From assembly GCF_001643305.1 (NCBI RefSeq), contig NZ_LSGW01000044.1:275605-339604 (forward strand): a stretch of DNA of 64,000 nt, in the 5' to 3' direction. Each line of letters opens with the position of its first letter. Position 1 is the first letter of the stretch. Source of the DNA: Aeromonas salmonicida subsp. salmonicida. Lineage in GTDB: Bacteria; Pseudomonadota; Gammaproteobacteria; Enterobacterales; Aeromonadaceae. This document shows positions 19,228 through 29,855 of the stretch, piece by piece. Below the pieces are notes generated by a model, which was not told where the DNA came from, did no database searches, and saw only the letters and a program-made list of their open reading frames with translations. A program made the position numbers and the translations under genes.

Positions 19228-22200
19228 CGAGCCATAGTCCAATTTCGCGTGTTATAGAGTTCATCAGCGCCTGTACTGTCTGGCTCAACTCGGTGAGTTC
19301 TTCCAGTTGTTTCAGTCGGGCCGCCGCTTCGAGTCGGGCAGCTTCCTCTGCCAATGGTAGCTGTCCTACCATGCGGGCAGCCCCCTTGATGCGGTGCGCA
19401 GTCTCTACCAGAGCATACGTATCCTGACGGGCCAATGCCTGCATCATGTCATCACTATCCTGGCGGTTGGAATCCAGATACTCCCGCGCCATGCTGCGGG
19501 CCACCGCCTCATCGCCAAACAGCGAGATCCAGCATGCCCCCAGATCCGCAGCGGGTTCGGCAGGCACAGGTATCACCTCGGCGACCGGTGCAACGACCGG
19601 CAACCAGTCCTCCAGCATCTGGCGCAAGGTATCCAGGGTGTAAGGCTTGAACAGCATGTCGTTCATGCCGGCCTCCTGCATCTGCAGACTGGCTTCTTCT
19701 GACGTATCCGCCGTGACGCCAATGATGGGCGCCTGTTCCCCCTGCCCTCGCAGGGTCCGTGTCAGGGTATAGCCATCCATCACCGGCATGTGGCAATCGG
19801 TGAGCAGCAAGGCAAAATCTTGCCCCTGCCAGGTGCGCAGCGCCTTCTCGCCATCATCCACCACCTCGGCATCCACCCCCAGAATGGCGAGCTGACGGGC
19901 CAGCAGAGCACGGTTGATAGGATGATCATCGGCCACCAGCACGCGTCCTTGCAACTTGGCCGTATGGGCCTCGACCGGATTGATCGCTTTCTCTCCCAGC
20001 AGCTGATGGCAGGTTTCCAGCAACAGATCCGGATAGAGCGGAGATTGCCGGCATCCGATCCCATGCGGCCGCGCAGTGCCTCCAGCGGGGAGAGCACTAT
20101 GCCCTTGAGCGCGGATTGCTGTAAACGTGTCAGCCAATCGCTGCCCAGGGCCTGTTCCAGCCAGCCCTCCTCCGCGAACAGCAAGCCACTCAGTGGCTGT
20201 TGCCACTGCTGAGGCTCCAGACGATTCAGCCTGGCCCCCAGCCGCTGCATGGCAGACTGCAAGGCGGCATCCTCGCCAAACAGCCACCATTCCTGACCCG
20301 CCAGCGCAGGTGCATCCCATCGACTCTCGGTCAACGGAAAGCTGAACGTCAGGCGGGTTCCCTGGCCGGGTTTGCTCTCAAGGGCCAGGCTGCCCCCCAT
20401 TTTCTGCGCCAGCTGATGACAGATGGCCAGCCCCAGCCCTGTGCCGCCAAAGCGTCGATTTATGTCGGATTCCACCTGCTCGAATGGGGTAAACAGGCGA
20501 TCCTGCTTCGCTTCGGCAATGCCGATACCGGTATCACTGACGGCGATGAGCAGTTGCTCGGCGCGATAACTGACCTGGATACGGATCTCCCCCCGCTCGG
20601 TGAACTTGACCGCATTGTTGAGCAGATTGGAGAGCACCTGTCCCACCCGCACAGCATCGATACGCGCCTGGTCCGGCACGTCTGGCGCCCAATCCAGTGT
20701 CACTTTGAGCCCCTTGCCATGGGCCAGGGTGGCATGACCACGGATCACGTCACAGATCACGGAGGCGAGACGGCAGGCTTGATAATGCAGTTGCAGCTGG
20801 CCCGCCTCTATCTTGGAAAAGTCGAGCACATCGTTGACCAGATAGAGCAGGTTGTTGGTCGAGGTGATGACGTTGCGCAGCATGTAACGCTGATCTTCAT
20901 TCAATTCGCTCATCTGCAGCAGCTCCAGCATGCCGTGCATGCCGGAGATGGGGGTTCTGAGTTCGTGGCTCATGGTGGCGAGGAAACGGCTGCGCACCTG
21001 CATCGCCTGCTCCGCATAGGCGCGCGCCTCCCTCAGCTCATGCTCCTGACGCTTGAGGGCAGTGATGTCCTGGATCACGCCGTTGAGGATCAGATTCCCC
21101 TCATCCTGCGGCACGAAACTGCCGCGCACCTGCAGGTAGCGATCCCCCTCAGGGCGCTCTACCTTTACCTCCAGGTCGAGCGGTGCCAGTGTCTCGGCGT
21201 GGTTGGCAACCTTGCTGACAAAATCCTGCAGCGCCTCTTCGGTAAAGCCGAACACCTCGCCCCCGGACTCCGCTGACAGCATCTCCTGCTGGCTGGCCCC
21301 CAGGATCTCGTTCGCCCCTTGCGAGGCATAGAGGAAGCGCCCCTGGCCCGGCCCCTGCCACAGGTACTGATATACGATACCCGGCATGCTGTCGGTGATC
21401 TGGGTGAGCCGGGTCTCCGCCTTGCGGGCCCGCGCCTCGGCTTCCTTGATACGGGTCACATCGGTGAGCACCGTCAGTACACCCAGCATATCGCCGCTCG
21501 GTGAGCGGTAGGGGCGCTTGGCATAGATGACGTGAAACAGGGTGCCATCCTGGCGGCGACTGTAACCAGCCCCTTCCAACTGCTTGCCGCTGTGCCACAC
21601 ATCCTGCTCCTCTTTGAGCACCCGCTCACGCTCCTGGGGCGGCATGCCGTCAAGATCGATACACTCATCGCCCACGCAGGCACCAAGGAAAGCATCCCGA
21701 TAAGCCTGGTTGCACAGCGTGATGCTCTGCTCCCGGTCACGCAGTGCCACCATGTTGGGCAGGGAGTTGAGCAGGGTCTGCACAAAGGTCAGCTGCTCGT
21801 TCAATTTGCGCTCGGCCAGCTGGCGCTGGACTATCTGGCGACGCAGCGTGCGGTTCCAGCCCATGAACAACAGCACGCAGAGCAGAAAGGCCCCCATACC
21901 GAAAGAGGACCAGAGCAGCACTGTCGCCGGGTTGATGCCGGTCTGGATGGTGAGGGAGAGCCACTTCTGTTCCAGCCTCGACAACTCGTCAGGCCGGATG
22001 GAGAGCAAGACCTTGGTCAGGATCTGCTGCAACATGGGATCTTGCTGATGGGCCGCCATGGCGACGGGCACTCGCAACTCGTTGCCGGAGAAGACCACCT
22101 GATAGCGGTTGTTGAATCCCTTCTGCAACGCCAGTTGCAGCGTTGTCATGCTCATCAGCACATAATCGACCTCATTCTGATCGAGCAGGGGCAACAGCCT

Positions 22201-23475
22201 GGTATCACTGCTGACCGTCACCGGATAGGCTCCCACCTCCTTGAGCACCAGTTCCTCCACAGAACCACCGACTATGCCTACCTTGTGCCCCTTGAGCTGA
22301 TTGAGATCCTCAAGCTCAGCCACCCCCTGTCTGGCCGCGATCACTCTGTGGATGAAGGCGTATTCAGGGGTAAACAGAGAGAATTGGCGGCGCTCGGGCG
22401 TCGGTGTCATGGCCGGAATGAAATCCAGTTTGCGCGCCTGGAACAGCGCCTGGGTTTCGGTCCAGCTGCTAGTCGGTACCAGAGTAAACTTGAGACCGGA
22501 CCGGGTGCTCATCACCTTGAGCAGGTCGGCGATGAAACCCTTGAGCTGACCCGCACCGTCGATCTCGCTCACCGCTGGCCAGTCAGGTGCAACGCCAAAC
22601 TTGAGCGTGGGATGCAAGGCCAGCCAATTCAGCTCGCTCTGGTTGAAGATAATCTGGCGAGGGCCATGAGCCAGTTCATAGTCGACTATGCCCCCCGTCT
22701 CCAGAATGCGGCGCCGATCCTCAAGGGGGATGTCGTTGAGCGCCAGCTCCAGCAGTTCCAGCAGTCCCTGATTATTGGGTCCCACTGCCATGGCCAGCGA
22801 GGTATCCGTCACCCAGTCCGGAGTGATCACTTTCAGGCCGGCCTGCTGCTGCAGGCGTTGCAAGCGAACCAGGGCAGGCAGATCGGCCAGATAGGCGTCT
22901 GCCAACCCCTTTTTCACCATGAAGACGGCCTCGTCGCTGCTGTCTGCCTGCGCCAGCTGGTCCATGCCCAGCTTCTCAAGGTCCTCACAGGAGTTGAATC
23001 CCTGTTCACACACCCAGCGTAATTGACGAGCCGCCGCCAGGGAGAGGGTATCGTTCCCCTTCGCCAACAGCACACCGCGGGGCAGACCCATGAGATCCGA
23101 GGTAAACCGCATTTTCTGTTGCCGCGAGGCACTGGGGGTCACGCCGATCAGCATGTCGACCTCGCCATCAAGCAGAGCTTGCTGGGCACCAGCGTAGTAG
23201 GGATAGGTCTTGTAGCGCAGCGTCAGTCCAAGCCGACCTGCAACCAGAGAGGCAAAATCATCCAGCGGACCACTGACCCCCCCCCGGCTATTGGCATAGA
23301 CGTAAGGGGGCCAGGCCACAGAGGGCATGCCGACAACCAGATCGCTGCGCGAGGCGAGCCACAGGCGCTCAGACAGCCCCAGCCGGTCCTTGTCCAGACT
23401 GGTTTGCGCTAAAGCCACATGGCCCCAGCAGGCAAGCCAGCACAGCAGGAAGGCGCGATAGCAAAGACGCAACAT
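19208..23475 (-). pseudogene. BvgS/VieS-like hybrid sensor kinase, frameshifted near its C-terminus
   Basis: The order is signal peptide, two tandem SBP_bac_3 periplasmic domains (about 30-270 and 290-520), a membrane helix near 545 (WSSFGMGAFLLCVLLF), two PAS regions, HisKA (MSHELRTPISGMHGML), HATPase (GGTGLGLAICHQLA), then receiver and Hpt domains. The main frame loses sense after LRGRMGSDAGN at about 20041-20056. The receiver (TDCHMPVMDGYT) and Hpt (HRIKGAARMVG) continue in the frame ending at 19208. Start ATG 23475 follows AGGAG. It overlaps the REC-EAL gene by 20 bases, the usual pairing for this kind of phosphorelay. Confidence 0.85.
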
Positions 23476-23565
23476 GGATAACTCCTGAACAGATCGGAGA
23501 GCGATAATAGGGATTTTGGCAAAATGTGCGAATGAAAATTCGTAACCAAACTCAAACGGATACAA

Positions 23566-23622
23566 AAATGGCAGGCCCAAGCCTGCCATTTTCCTGCAAG
23601 AAGGGGGCCAAGCCCCTTCTTG
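23566..23622 (-). terminator. Two consecutive hairpins after the DUF1127 gene
   Basis: On the minus strand, AAGAAGGGG..CCCCTTCTT is followed by AAAATGGCAGGC..GCCTGCCATTTTT. The second is a standard intrinsic terminator. Both loops contain a CTTGG core, so the pair may itself be a duplicated terminator. Confidence 0.8.
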
Positions 23623-23826
23623 TCAGGTTATTCGATTCCCAAGTCGGAAGCCGGTTTGATATTCCTGCTCACGGATGTGGGCGATCTGCACATTTTGCCC
23701 TTCCAGGCCGATATCTTTCAGCAAGGCAGGTGAGAGGTGCAGGTAGCTGATGCGGCGCTCCAGCCGGGTGATCCGTTTCTGAACCAGGGATTCGACAGTG
23801 CGCAGCAGAGCCAGTTCGATAGACAT
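23623..23826 (-). CDS. DUF1127-like small protein
   Basis: 67 residues. The segment RRISYLHLSPALLKDIGLEGQ has the arginine-rich start and the Leu-x-Asp-Ile-Gly-Leu end typical of DUF1127. These small basic proteins are reported in other bacteria to affect RNA turnover and phosphate, carbon or stress responses. Here the function is unknown. CTGGAGAATATC precedes the ATG. The 5' region contains a possible leader ORF and two hairpins. Confidence 0.8.
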   Translation of the reverse strand: MSIELALLRTVESLVQKRITRLERRISYLHLSPALLKDIGLEGQNVQIAHIREQEYQTGFRLGNRIT

Positions 23827-24148
23827 GATATTCTCCAGTTGAACGTGCGGTTCTCCCGGAGAGAAGAGATCACCCTGCGGGACAACCGCGGGTGATAAAA
23901 AGACAGGGGTTACCTGTTTCCTCCACGCGGTAAAAAAAGAGCACGAGTCTTCGCGCTGCCAATGCAGCGATCGGACGCAACGTTTAGCATTGAATGTTGC
24001 ATATTCGTCTCCTTACCAAGTGAAAGTTGAACAAGTTGCCACAGTCTAAAAAAAGACCGAATTTTATACAATAACCTCACCCCCATATGGGTGGTGGGTC
24101 ATCTATCAATGCCTGCGCGCGTTCATTCCTGCCCTTCTCGCGGGCGTA
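23827..24148 (-). promoter_or_regulatory. Structured 5' region of the DUF1127 gene
   Basis: Read on the minus strand it holds, in order: a CCCATATGGG-centred dyad (about 24082-24092), a TATAAA-like -10 region, a strong ribosome binding site with a 30-codon ORF, a small hairpin ACAGG/CCTGT followed by TTTTT, and an ATCACCCGCGG/CCGC-GGGTGAT hairpin. The arrangement resembles an attenuated leader, but no regulator is identified. Confidence 0.4.
23910..24002 (-). CDS. Candidate 30-residue leader ORF upstream of the DUF1127 gene
   Basis: ATG at 24002 is preceded by AAGGAGACGAAT, a near-ideal ribosome binding site. The frame begins MQHSMLNVASDRC and ends LFLPRGGNR. Its stop lies in the first arm of a short hairpin followed by five T, so its translation could affect that structure. 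There is no homologue I recognise. It lies 84 bases upstream of the DUF1127 start. Confidence 0.35.
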   Translation of the reverse strand: MQHSMLNVASDRCIGSAKTRALFLPRGGNR

Positions 24149-25513
24149 TCAGATCCCGGACAGCAAGCGGAACTCTTCCAGCGCATAGGTATCCGTCATG
24201 CCGCTGACATAGTCGAGCAGCAGCCGCACCCTGTAGTACCACTCCTGCTCTGCACCGCTGTCGAAACGGGGATCCCTGCTGGCCACGGCCAGCCGGTATG
24301 CCTTGAGATGACGGGCCGACAAGCGGTGAAACAGGCGACGGGCGAAGAAGAGCTCGCTGCCCCCCTGCCCGGCCAGCAGACGCTCGAATTGACTGGCGGG
24401 CAATGCCAGCAGGCAGGCATAGGTAGAGAGCACACCGCGCAAGGCAGCATAGCCTTCGAGCTCCAGCGCCTCGACCTCGGGGCGCATGAAAACCTGCTCG
24501 CGAGCCACCTGCTTGAGGGTGTCGAGCACCATGGCCGCCGGAGCCTGACCGTGCAGCAGCGCCTGGGGATAGGCACCGCTCAGTATGATCTCGTGCTCGC
24601 TCACATAGGTGTGGGCGGCCAGCGCGATCAAGTCGTGAGTCAGATGCTGGCGAAAATGGGGGAAGAAGCCTCTGTCCGAGGCGGTGGCATCCGCCAGCAG
24701 TACGGCCATGTAGCTGCCTGCATCGGCCAGACGCAGCGCCTGTTGCAGCTCGCTCAGGCTGAGAATGCGTCTGTCCACCGCATCTTCGAGATCGGCGATG
24801 CAGTAAGAGATGTCGTCAGCCGCCTCCATGATGTAGACCAGCGGGTGGCGGCAACCGGGTGCCAGCCCCAGGCTCTGGCTCAGGGAACGGTAGAGGGGTT
24901 GCTCACTGAAGAAGATGCCCCGCTTGCTGGTCCAGCCGTGATGCTGGCCGTAATGAAGTCCCGGTTGGGGTTGTTGCGGATACTTGCACAGGGCGGCCAG
25001 CTGCCCCAGGGTCAGGTTCAGCTCATGCAGACTGTGCACCAACCGCAGGCTCTGGGCATTGCCGTCAAACACCAGCAGATCCTGGCGCAGCTCAGCCCAC
25101 TGCGGGCTGGGCGCCTGGCCAAGGGCTGCAGCGAACAGGGTATCCAGTTCCTGTGTCAGCCACTGGCTCATCACCTGTTCGCCAAAATGGCCGAACGGCG
25201 GGTTGCCGACATCGTGCAGCAGGCAGGACATCTCCACCAGATTGATGAAGGCCCCCTCGCACACCGCACCCGCAGGCAGCGCCGCCAGAATTCGGCGGCT
25301 GATCTGGCGGCCTGTCTCCTGCACCTCCAGCGAATGGGTCAGACGGCTGCGTACCGAGGCCTTCACATCGAGCGGGAAAACCTGGGTCTTCTGTTGCAGC
25401 CGGCGCACAGGTGCCGCCTGTACGATGCGGGCACGATCCAGCTCGGTCGCCTCAAGCAACTCTTCCTCACCCCAGGGGTGACTGCGCAGTGACGGGATCA
25501 GGCGCTGATACAT
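24149..25513 (-). CDS. Deoxyguanosinetriphosphate triphosphohydrolase-like protein
   Basis: 454 residues of the HD superfamily. The metal-binding motifs are visible: SRLTHSLEVQETGR (His), CLLHDVGNPPFGHFGE (HD), and IMEAADDISYCIADLEDA (D). Dgt enzymes hydrolyse dGTP to deoxyguanosine and triphosphate and tetramerise. This protein is a little shorter than E. coli Dgt (505). ATG 25513 follows AAGGAGATGAACAAG; earlier in-frame starts lack spacing from that motif. It follows arcB on the same strand, 55 bases after its stop. Confidence 0.9.
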   Translation of the reverse strand: MYQRLIPSLRSHPWGEEELLEATELDRARIVQAAPVRRLQQKTQVFPLDVKASVRSRLTHSLEVQETGRQISRRILAALPAGAVCEGAFINLVEMSCLLHDVGNPPFGHFGEQVMSQWLTQELDTLFAAALGQAPSPQWAELRQDLLVFDGNAQSLRLVHSLHELNLTLGQLAALCKYPQQPQPGLHYGQHHGWTSKRGIFFSEQPLYRSLSQSLGLAPGCRHPLVYIMEAADDISYCIADLEDAVDRRILSLSELQQALRLADAGSYMAVLLADATASDRGFFPHFRQHLTHDLIALAAHTYVSEHEIILSGAYPQALLHGQAPAAMVLDTLKQVAREQVFMRPEVEALELEGYAALRGVLSTYACLLALPASQFERLLAGQGGSELFFARRLFHRLSARHLKAYRLAVASRDPRFDSGAEQEWYYRVRLLLDYVSGMTDTYALEEFRLLSGI

Positions 25514-25568
25514 CTTGTTCATCTCCTTCTGTGCCTGAAGCGGCAACGTAATGAGGCGGCAGACAGGC

Positions 25569-27881
25569 TCAGGAGAGCAGCCAGCGCTTCAGCCGGGCTA
25601 TGTCACCCGGGCACTCGCGGCGCAGCGACTCTATCCAGTCCTCCACGTTCTCCCACCAGGCGGGGTGATCCGGGCTCTGGATCAGCTGGGCCAGCTGTTG
25701 CAGCCGGCGCAGACCGATGGAACCGGCCGCTCCCTTGATCTTGTGCGCCTCTTCCACCACGCCTGCCTGATCCTTGGCAATCATGTTGGAGTCGAGCACA
25801 GCCATATAGTCCGGCATCATCTTCTCGAACAGTTCGACGCTGGAGAGCAGCACCGGCTTGCCCACTGTATCGGCGTAATCAGTAAGAAAGGCCAGGTCCA
25901 GCAGCGCATCCTGATTGCCTGCATCAGCTTGCTCGTCGGCCTCATCGTCGGCCAGATCCGCAAACAGGTGACCAATCACTTCGCGCACCGCCCGGGAGCC
26001 CAGCGGCTTGCTGATCACATCCTGCAGGCCGCGATCCCGATAATACTGGCGATCGCCGGTGGCATTGGCAGTGAGCGCCACCATGGGCGGCAAACTGTCG
26101 CCGTAGCGCGCCAGCAACTGGGCCGCCACATCGAAGCCGGTCATGTCCGGCAGCTGAATGTCGAGCAGGATCAGGTCAAAGTCATCGGGATTGGCCATGG
26201 CCAGCGCCTGGGCGCCGTCCCGGGCCACCTTGACCTCATGCCCCAACTTGTTGAGCAGGGCGCAGGCCACTGTCACATTCAGCTCCACGTCTTCCACCAG
26301 CAGGATATCGAGGGTCGGCATCTCCTGCTCGGAGGTAGCCACCTGAGGTTCGACGCAATCCACTTCCAGCTCGGCGGTGAAGCAGGAACCTTCACCCGGG
26401 TCGCTGTCCACATAGAGCTGACCGCCCATGGCCTGCACCAGCTGGCGGGAGACGGCCAGACCAATGCCGGTGCCGGTGGCGTGCTTCTTGCCTTGCACCT
26501 GATAGTACATGGCAAAAATTTTCTCCTGCTGGGCGCGAGGTATGCCGACACCGGTATCCTCCACCTCGAAGTGCAATGCCAACTTGCCCGGCACATCGGC
26601 CGCGTGGGAGAGGCAACGTACCGTCACGCCGCCCTCATCGGTAAATTTGACCGCATTGCCCACCAGATTCCACAGCACCTGGCGCAGGCGGGTGCCATCG
26701 GCCATCACGAACTGCGGCATGTCGCCATCCCGATCGAAATGCAGATAGAGCCCCTTCTGCTCCGCCTGGATGCGCGACAGCGTCTCCAGCTCGTCCAGGA
26801 AGGCGGGCAGGTCGATGGGGGTCGGCGCTATCTCCAACCGGCGCCGGTCCAGCTTGTCCAGATCTATGATGTCATTGAAGATATTGCCCAGGGTCACGGC
26901 ACTCAGGTGGATGGTCTTGAGCTGCTGATGCTGCCGGGGGTCGAGGGGAGTATCCATCAGCATGCGACTGAGGCCCACTATGCCGTTGAGCGGAGTGCGC
27001 AGCTCATGGCTGATGGTGGAGATGAAAGTGGTCTTGTCGCGGCTCGCCTTCTCCAGCTTGTCCTGATATTGCTTGCGCTCTGTGATGTCGCGGCCAAAAC
27101 CGAGCAGGCCGAGCCGTTTGCCAAAGCGATCGAAGAAAGGCACCTTGCGCAGCTCGAAGTAGGCCTTGCGACCATCCGGGTATTCCAGCCACTGCTCATA
27201 GGTGAGCGGCTCGTTACTGGTAAAGACCTGTTTGTCGGTCTCCACCACCTTGTTGGCAATCTCCTGCTTGTAGACATCGAACGGGGTCAGCCCGATGAGC
27301 TCGGCCTCCACACGGCCGGTCAGCTCCTCCATGGCGCGATTGCAGCCGGAGAACTGCTCGTCTTCATTGCGGTAGTAGACCAGATCGGGGGAGCAGTCGA
27401 TGAAGGAGCGCAGCAAGGCGGTACGCTCGCCCAGGTGCAACTGGGCTTTTTCGCGCTGGAACACCTCGTTCTCCAGATCCTCGATCGCTTGCTGACGCAG
27501 TGTCTCGGCCCGATTGGTTTCGGCAATCTGGGCGTTGAGGCGGCTGATGTTCTCCTGCAGCTGGCTGTTGAGTTCCAGATCCCGTTCGCGCATGTCTTGC
27601 AGCTTGCGCACCATGCGGGTCAGTCGCTGGCGGGAATCCTCCAGCTGATCCACGACGATGGAGAGAAAATAGACGGCCCAGGGGGTCACCAGCAGGCCGA
27701 AGAAGACGGAGCGCACCAGGTCGACTATGTCCACGGTGCCGCGCAGAAACAGGGTTACCCCCATCTGGATGGAGACGGCCAGCACTATGATGCCCGTCGC
27801 CAGGAACATGCTGAAGCGCACCAGACCCAGCTTGGTCATCAGATCGACGTAATATTGCGCCCAGGATTTGATTTGTTTCAT
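25569..27881 (-). CDS. arcB: ArcB, redox-sensing hybrid histidine kinase
   Basis: A 770-residue tripartite kinase that senses quinone redox state and phosphorylates ArcA. Two N-terminal membrane helices (about 20-45 and 55-75) have almost no periplasmic loop. A coiled coil and leucine-zipper-like stretch follows (about 78-150), then a PAS domain. HisKA has His in ISHELRTPLNGI, followed by HATPase (ATGTGIGLAVSRQL), a receiver (LILLDIQLPDMTG) and a C-terminal Hpt (HKIKGAAGSIG). Length and order match E. coli ArcB (778). The ATG is the only sensible start. Confidence 0.96.
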   Translation of the reverse strand: MKQIKSWAQYYVDLMTKLGLVRFSMFLATGIIVLAVSIQMGVTLFLRGTVDIVDLVRSVFFGLLVTPWAVYFLSIVVDQLEDSRQRLTRMVRKLQDMRERDLELNSQLQENISRLNAQIAETNRAETLRQQAIEDLENEVFQREKAQLHLGERTALLRSFIDCSPDLVYYRNEDEQFSGCNRAMEELTGRVEAELIGLTPFDVYKQEIANKVVETDKQVFTSNEPLTYEQWLEYPDGRKAYFELRKVPFFDRFGKRLGLLGFGRDITERKQYQDKLEKASRDKTTFISTISHELRTPLNGIVGLSRMLMDTPLDPRQHQQLKTIHLSAVTLGNIFNDIIDLDKLDRRRLEIAPTPIDLPAFLDELETLSRIQAEQKGLYLHFDRDGDMPQFVMADGTRLRQVLWNLVGNAVKFTDEGGVTVRCLSHAADVPGKLALHFEVEDTGVGIPRAQQEKIFAMYYQVQGKKHATGTGIGLAVSRQLVQAMGGQLYVDSDPGEGSCFTAELEVDCVEPQVATSEQEMPTLDILLVEDVELNVTVACALLNKLGHEVKVARDGAQALAMANPDDFDLILLDIQLPDMTGFDVAAQLLARYGDSLPPMVALTANATGDRQYYRDRGLQDVISKPLGSRAVREVIGHLFADLADDEADEQADAGNQDALLDLAFLTDYADTVGKPVLLSSVELFEKMMPDYMAVLDSNMIAKDQAGVVEEAHKIKGAAGSIGLRRLQQLAQLIQSPDHPAWWENVEDWIESLRRECPGDIARLKRWLLS

Positions 27882-28088
27882 CTTGTTGTTTTCTCCCCGA
27901 TATTCGCCGAACAGAATACCAGCACGGAGCGCCGAACTCTTGTGCCGTCACGCTATTAATTATTGATTAACGCCATCTGCCAACTGGGATAGCATGCGTT
28001 GGTGGACTCAGTCAGCCGCAGTTCAGCTTGCTGTCCTATCATCCCGAGCCATTTCATCCAACAGCTTGTTATTTCAGGAGTCTTACCG

Positions 28089-29087
28089 ATGCGCACTCTC
28101 ACCCTGCTGAGTCTTGGCCTGCTGGCAGCCAATGCCGCCCACGCCGATCTGGGGGAGATCCCCAAGCAGTCCGGCTGGTCCGGTTTCCTGCTCGGCGGGG
28201 TCAACGCCGTCAGCTACAAGTCCAACTTCTATGCGGGCGATGACAGCAACAGCCGCATCAATGACCTCGGCTCTCCCGACAGTGAAAGCGGTCTGACTCC
28301 CCTCATCAACGCCGACATCCGTTACACCTTTGCCGACACCCGTACCCAGGTGTTTCTCGGCAACCTGATCCAGGATGCGATCCGCTTCGACTTCACCCAG
28401 CAGCTGGGTCTGCGTCAGGAGATGGGCGACAAGGGAATCGTCGCCACCTCCCTGGTGTTCAACGCCATGCCGGTCGAGCTGTGGAGCGATCCCTTCGCCA
28501 CCAATGTGGATCGCAGCTCCACCGATGTGAAATCAAAAGGGGTTCGCTTCACCTGGGACAAGATCTGGGGCAGCAACTTCCACGGCAGCCTCACCAGCCG
28601 GGAAGTGGATCTGGATGAAGAGCGCAGCGGGCAGCAGTATGACCTGACCCACGGCACCCACTATGCCTCCATGCTGGATCGCAACGGCAAGGTGCACGAC
28701 ATGGAGATCTCCTATCAGTGGCATTTTGGCGGCAACCAGCTGCTGGAGCCCGCGATCCTGTACAAGCAAGCCAGGCTTGATGGCAGCACCGAGAGCTTCA
28801 AGAACACGGGTCTGCAGCTGACCTACGCCAAGCGTGGCCCCCAGTGGTCCATCGTCAGCAACGTCTATGCCGGCAAGCGCAACTATGACGAGGCGAATCC
28901 CATCTTCGGCCAGAGCGCCGATGCAAACGAGTTTGCCATCAACGGTACCTTCTTCTGGCACAGTCTGTTCGGCGTCAAGGATCTCGCCGCCACCTTTACC
29001 GCGGCCTACTCCACCGCCAACTCCGACATCAGCTTCTACGACAGTCAGGCCACCCGCGTCAGCACCGGCCTGCTCTACAACTTCTAA
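28089..29087 (+). CDS. DUF2860 family outer-membrane protein
   Basis: 332 residues with a Sec signal peptide (MRTLTLLSLGLLAANAAHA). The mature protein is rich in alternating polar and aromatic strands and ends in LLYNF, with a C-terminal Phe typical of beta-barrels. The motif GFLLGGVNAVSYKSNFY after the signal and the overall pattern fit DUF2860. The function is unknown. The ATG follows TTCAGGAGTC. It diverges from arcB and has its own terminator. Confidence 0.82.
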   Translation: MRTLTLLSLGLLAANAAHADLGEIPKQSGWSGFLLGGVNAVSYKSNFYAGDDSNSRINDLGSPDSESGLTPLINADIRYTFADTRTQVFLGNLIQDAIRFDFTQQLGLRQEMGDKGIVATSLVFNAMPVELWSDPFATNVDRSSTDVKSKGVRFTWDKIWGSNFHGSLTSREVDLDEERSGQQYDLTHGTHYASMLDRNGKVHDMEISYQWHFGGNQLLEPAILYKQARLDGSTESFKNTGLQLTYAKRGPQWSIVSNVYAGKRNYDEANPIFGQSADANEFAINGTFFWHSLFGVKDLAATFTAAYSTANSDISFYDSQATRVSTGLLYNF

Positions 29088-29109
29088 ACCGGTCCATTCC
29101 AGCAACAAC

Positions 29110-29133
29110 AAGGCCACCCCATGGGGTGGCCTT
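29110..29133 (+). terminator. Terminator after the DUF2860 gene
   Basis: AAGGCCACCCCATGGGGTGGCCTT is a perfect palindrome between two convergent genes, so it may act on both strands. The T run is short. Confidence 0.7.
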
Positions 29134-29156
29134 GGCATTTGTGCGCGTGGCTGACG

Positions 29157-29855
29157 TCAGATACCGAGCGAATCGAGCAGATCGTCGTGCTCATTGGCCA
29201 CCTTGGCGGCAACCGGCGTTGGCTTGGATGCCGCCAGCTTGGTCTGGGCGATCAGCGCATCCGGATCCAGCTCCTCTTCGTCCATGCCATCACTGTGAAT
29301 GCGGATGAACTCTGTCCTGTCCATCGCCAGCTCCAGATAGAAGATGTTGTTGCGGGAGGTGAAGAAGGTAACCCGCCGCGCTTCCGGGTTGTCGAGGTTG
29401 GTGTCGACGCTCAGCATCACCTGTTTGTTCAGCGCCAGCATTTTCGGCTGGTTCTGGGTAATGTGAGTCTGCAGATCCCGGCCCACCTTGACGGTGAAAC
29501 TGCCGACGATCTGGTTCATCAACTCGCCCATGACGTTGCTCACCTCGTCCGAAGTGTGGGAGATGGCGAGATCTTCCTTGGAGAGGCCCATGCTGAGCAT
29601 GTAGCTTTCGTACAGCTCCATGGCCGCAGAGGCGGAGAAGTTGATCACGACCAGGCCGGAGAAACCACCGTCGAACAACACGAAACAGCCGATATCCGGC
29701 TTGAGACAGGTCTTGCTGATGCGCTGCACCATGCCGGAGAAACGCACCTGACTCTGGGTCGCCGCACTCAATACCCCCGTGACCGAATGGCACAGACTCA
29801 GCAACACATCCTCTGTGGTCAATACGGCGTCGTTGTCGGCTCTTGTCACTATCAT
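29157..29855 (-). CDS. DUF3334 protein with CheX-like fold
   Basis: 232 residues, cytoplasmic. The central segment SNVMGELMNQIVGSFTVKVG carries the E..N...G pattern of CheC/CheX/FliY phosphatases. The C-terminus is disordered and ends HDDLLDSLGI, which resembles short acidic docking tails. By family knowledge DUF3334 is common in Vibrio, Shewanella and Aeromonas, without a settled role. A link to chemotaxis or chemosensory phosphatase function is inference. It is a single gene. Confidence 0.75.
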   Translation of the reverse strand: MIVTRADNDAVLTTEDVLLSLCHSVTGVLSAATQSQVRFSGMVQRISKTCLKPDIGCFVLFDGGFSGLVVINFSASAAMELYESYMLSMGLSKEDLAISHTSDEVSNVMGELMNQIVGSFTVKVGRDLQTHITQNQPKMLALNKQVMLSVDTNLDNPEARRVTFFTSRNNIFYLELAMDRTEFIRIHSDGMDEEELDPDALIAQTKLAASKPTPVAAKVANEHDDLLDSLGI

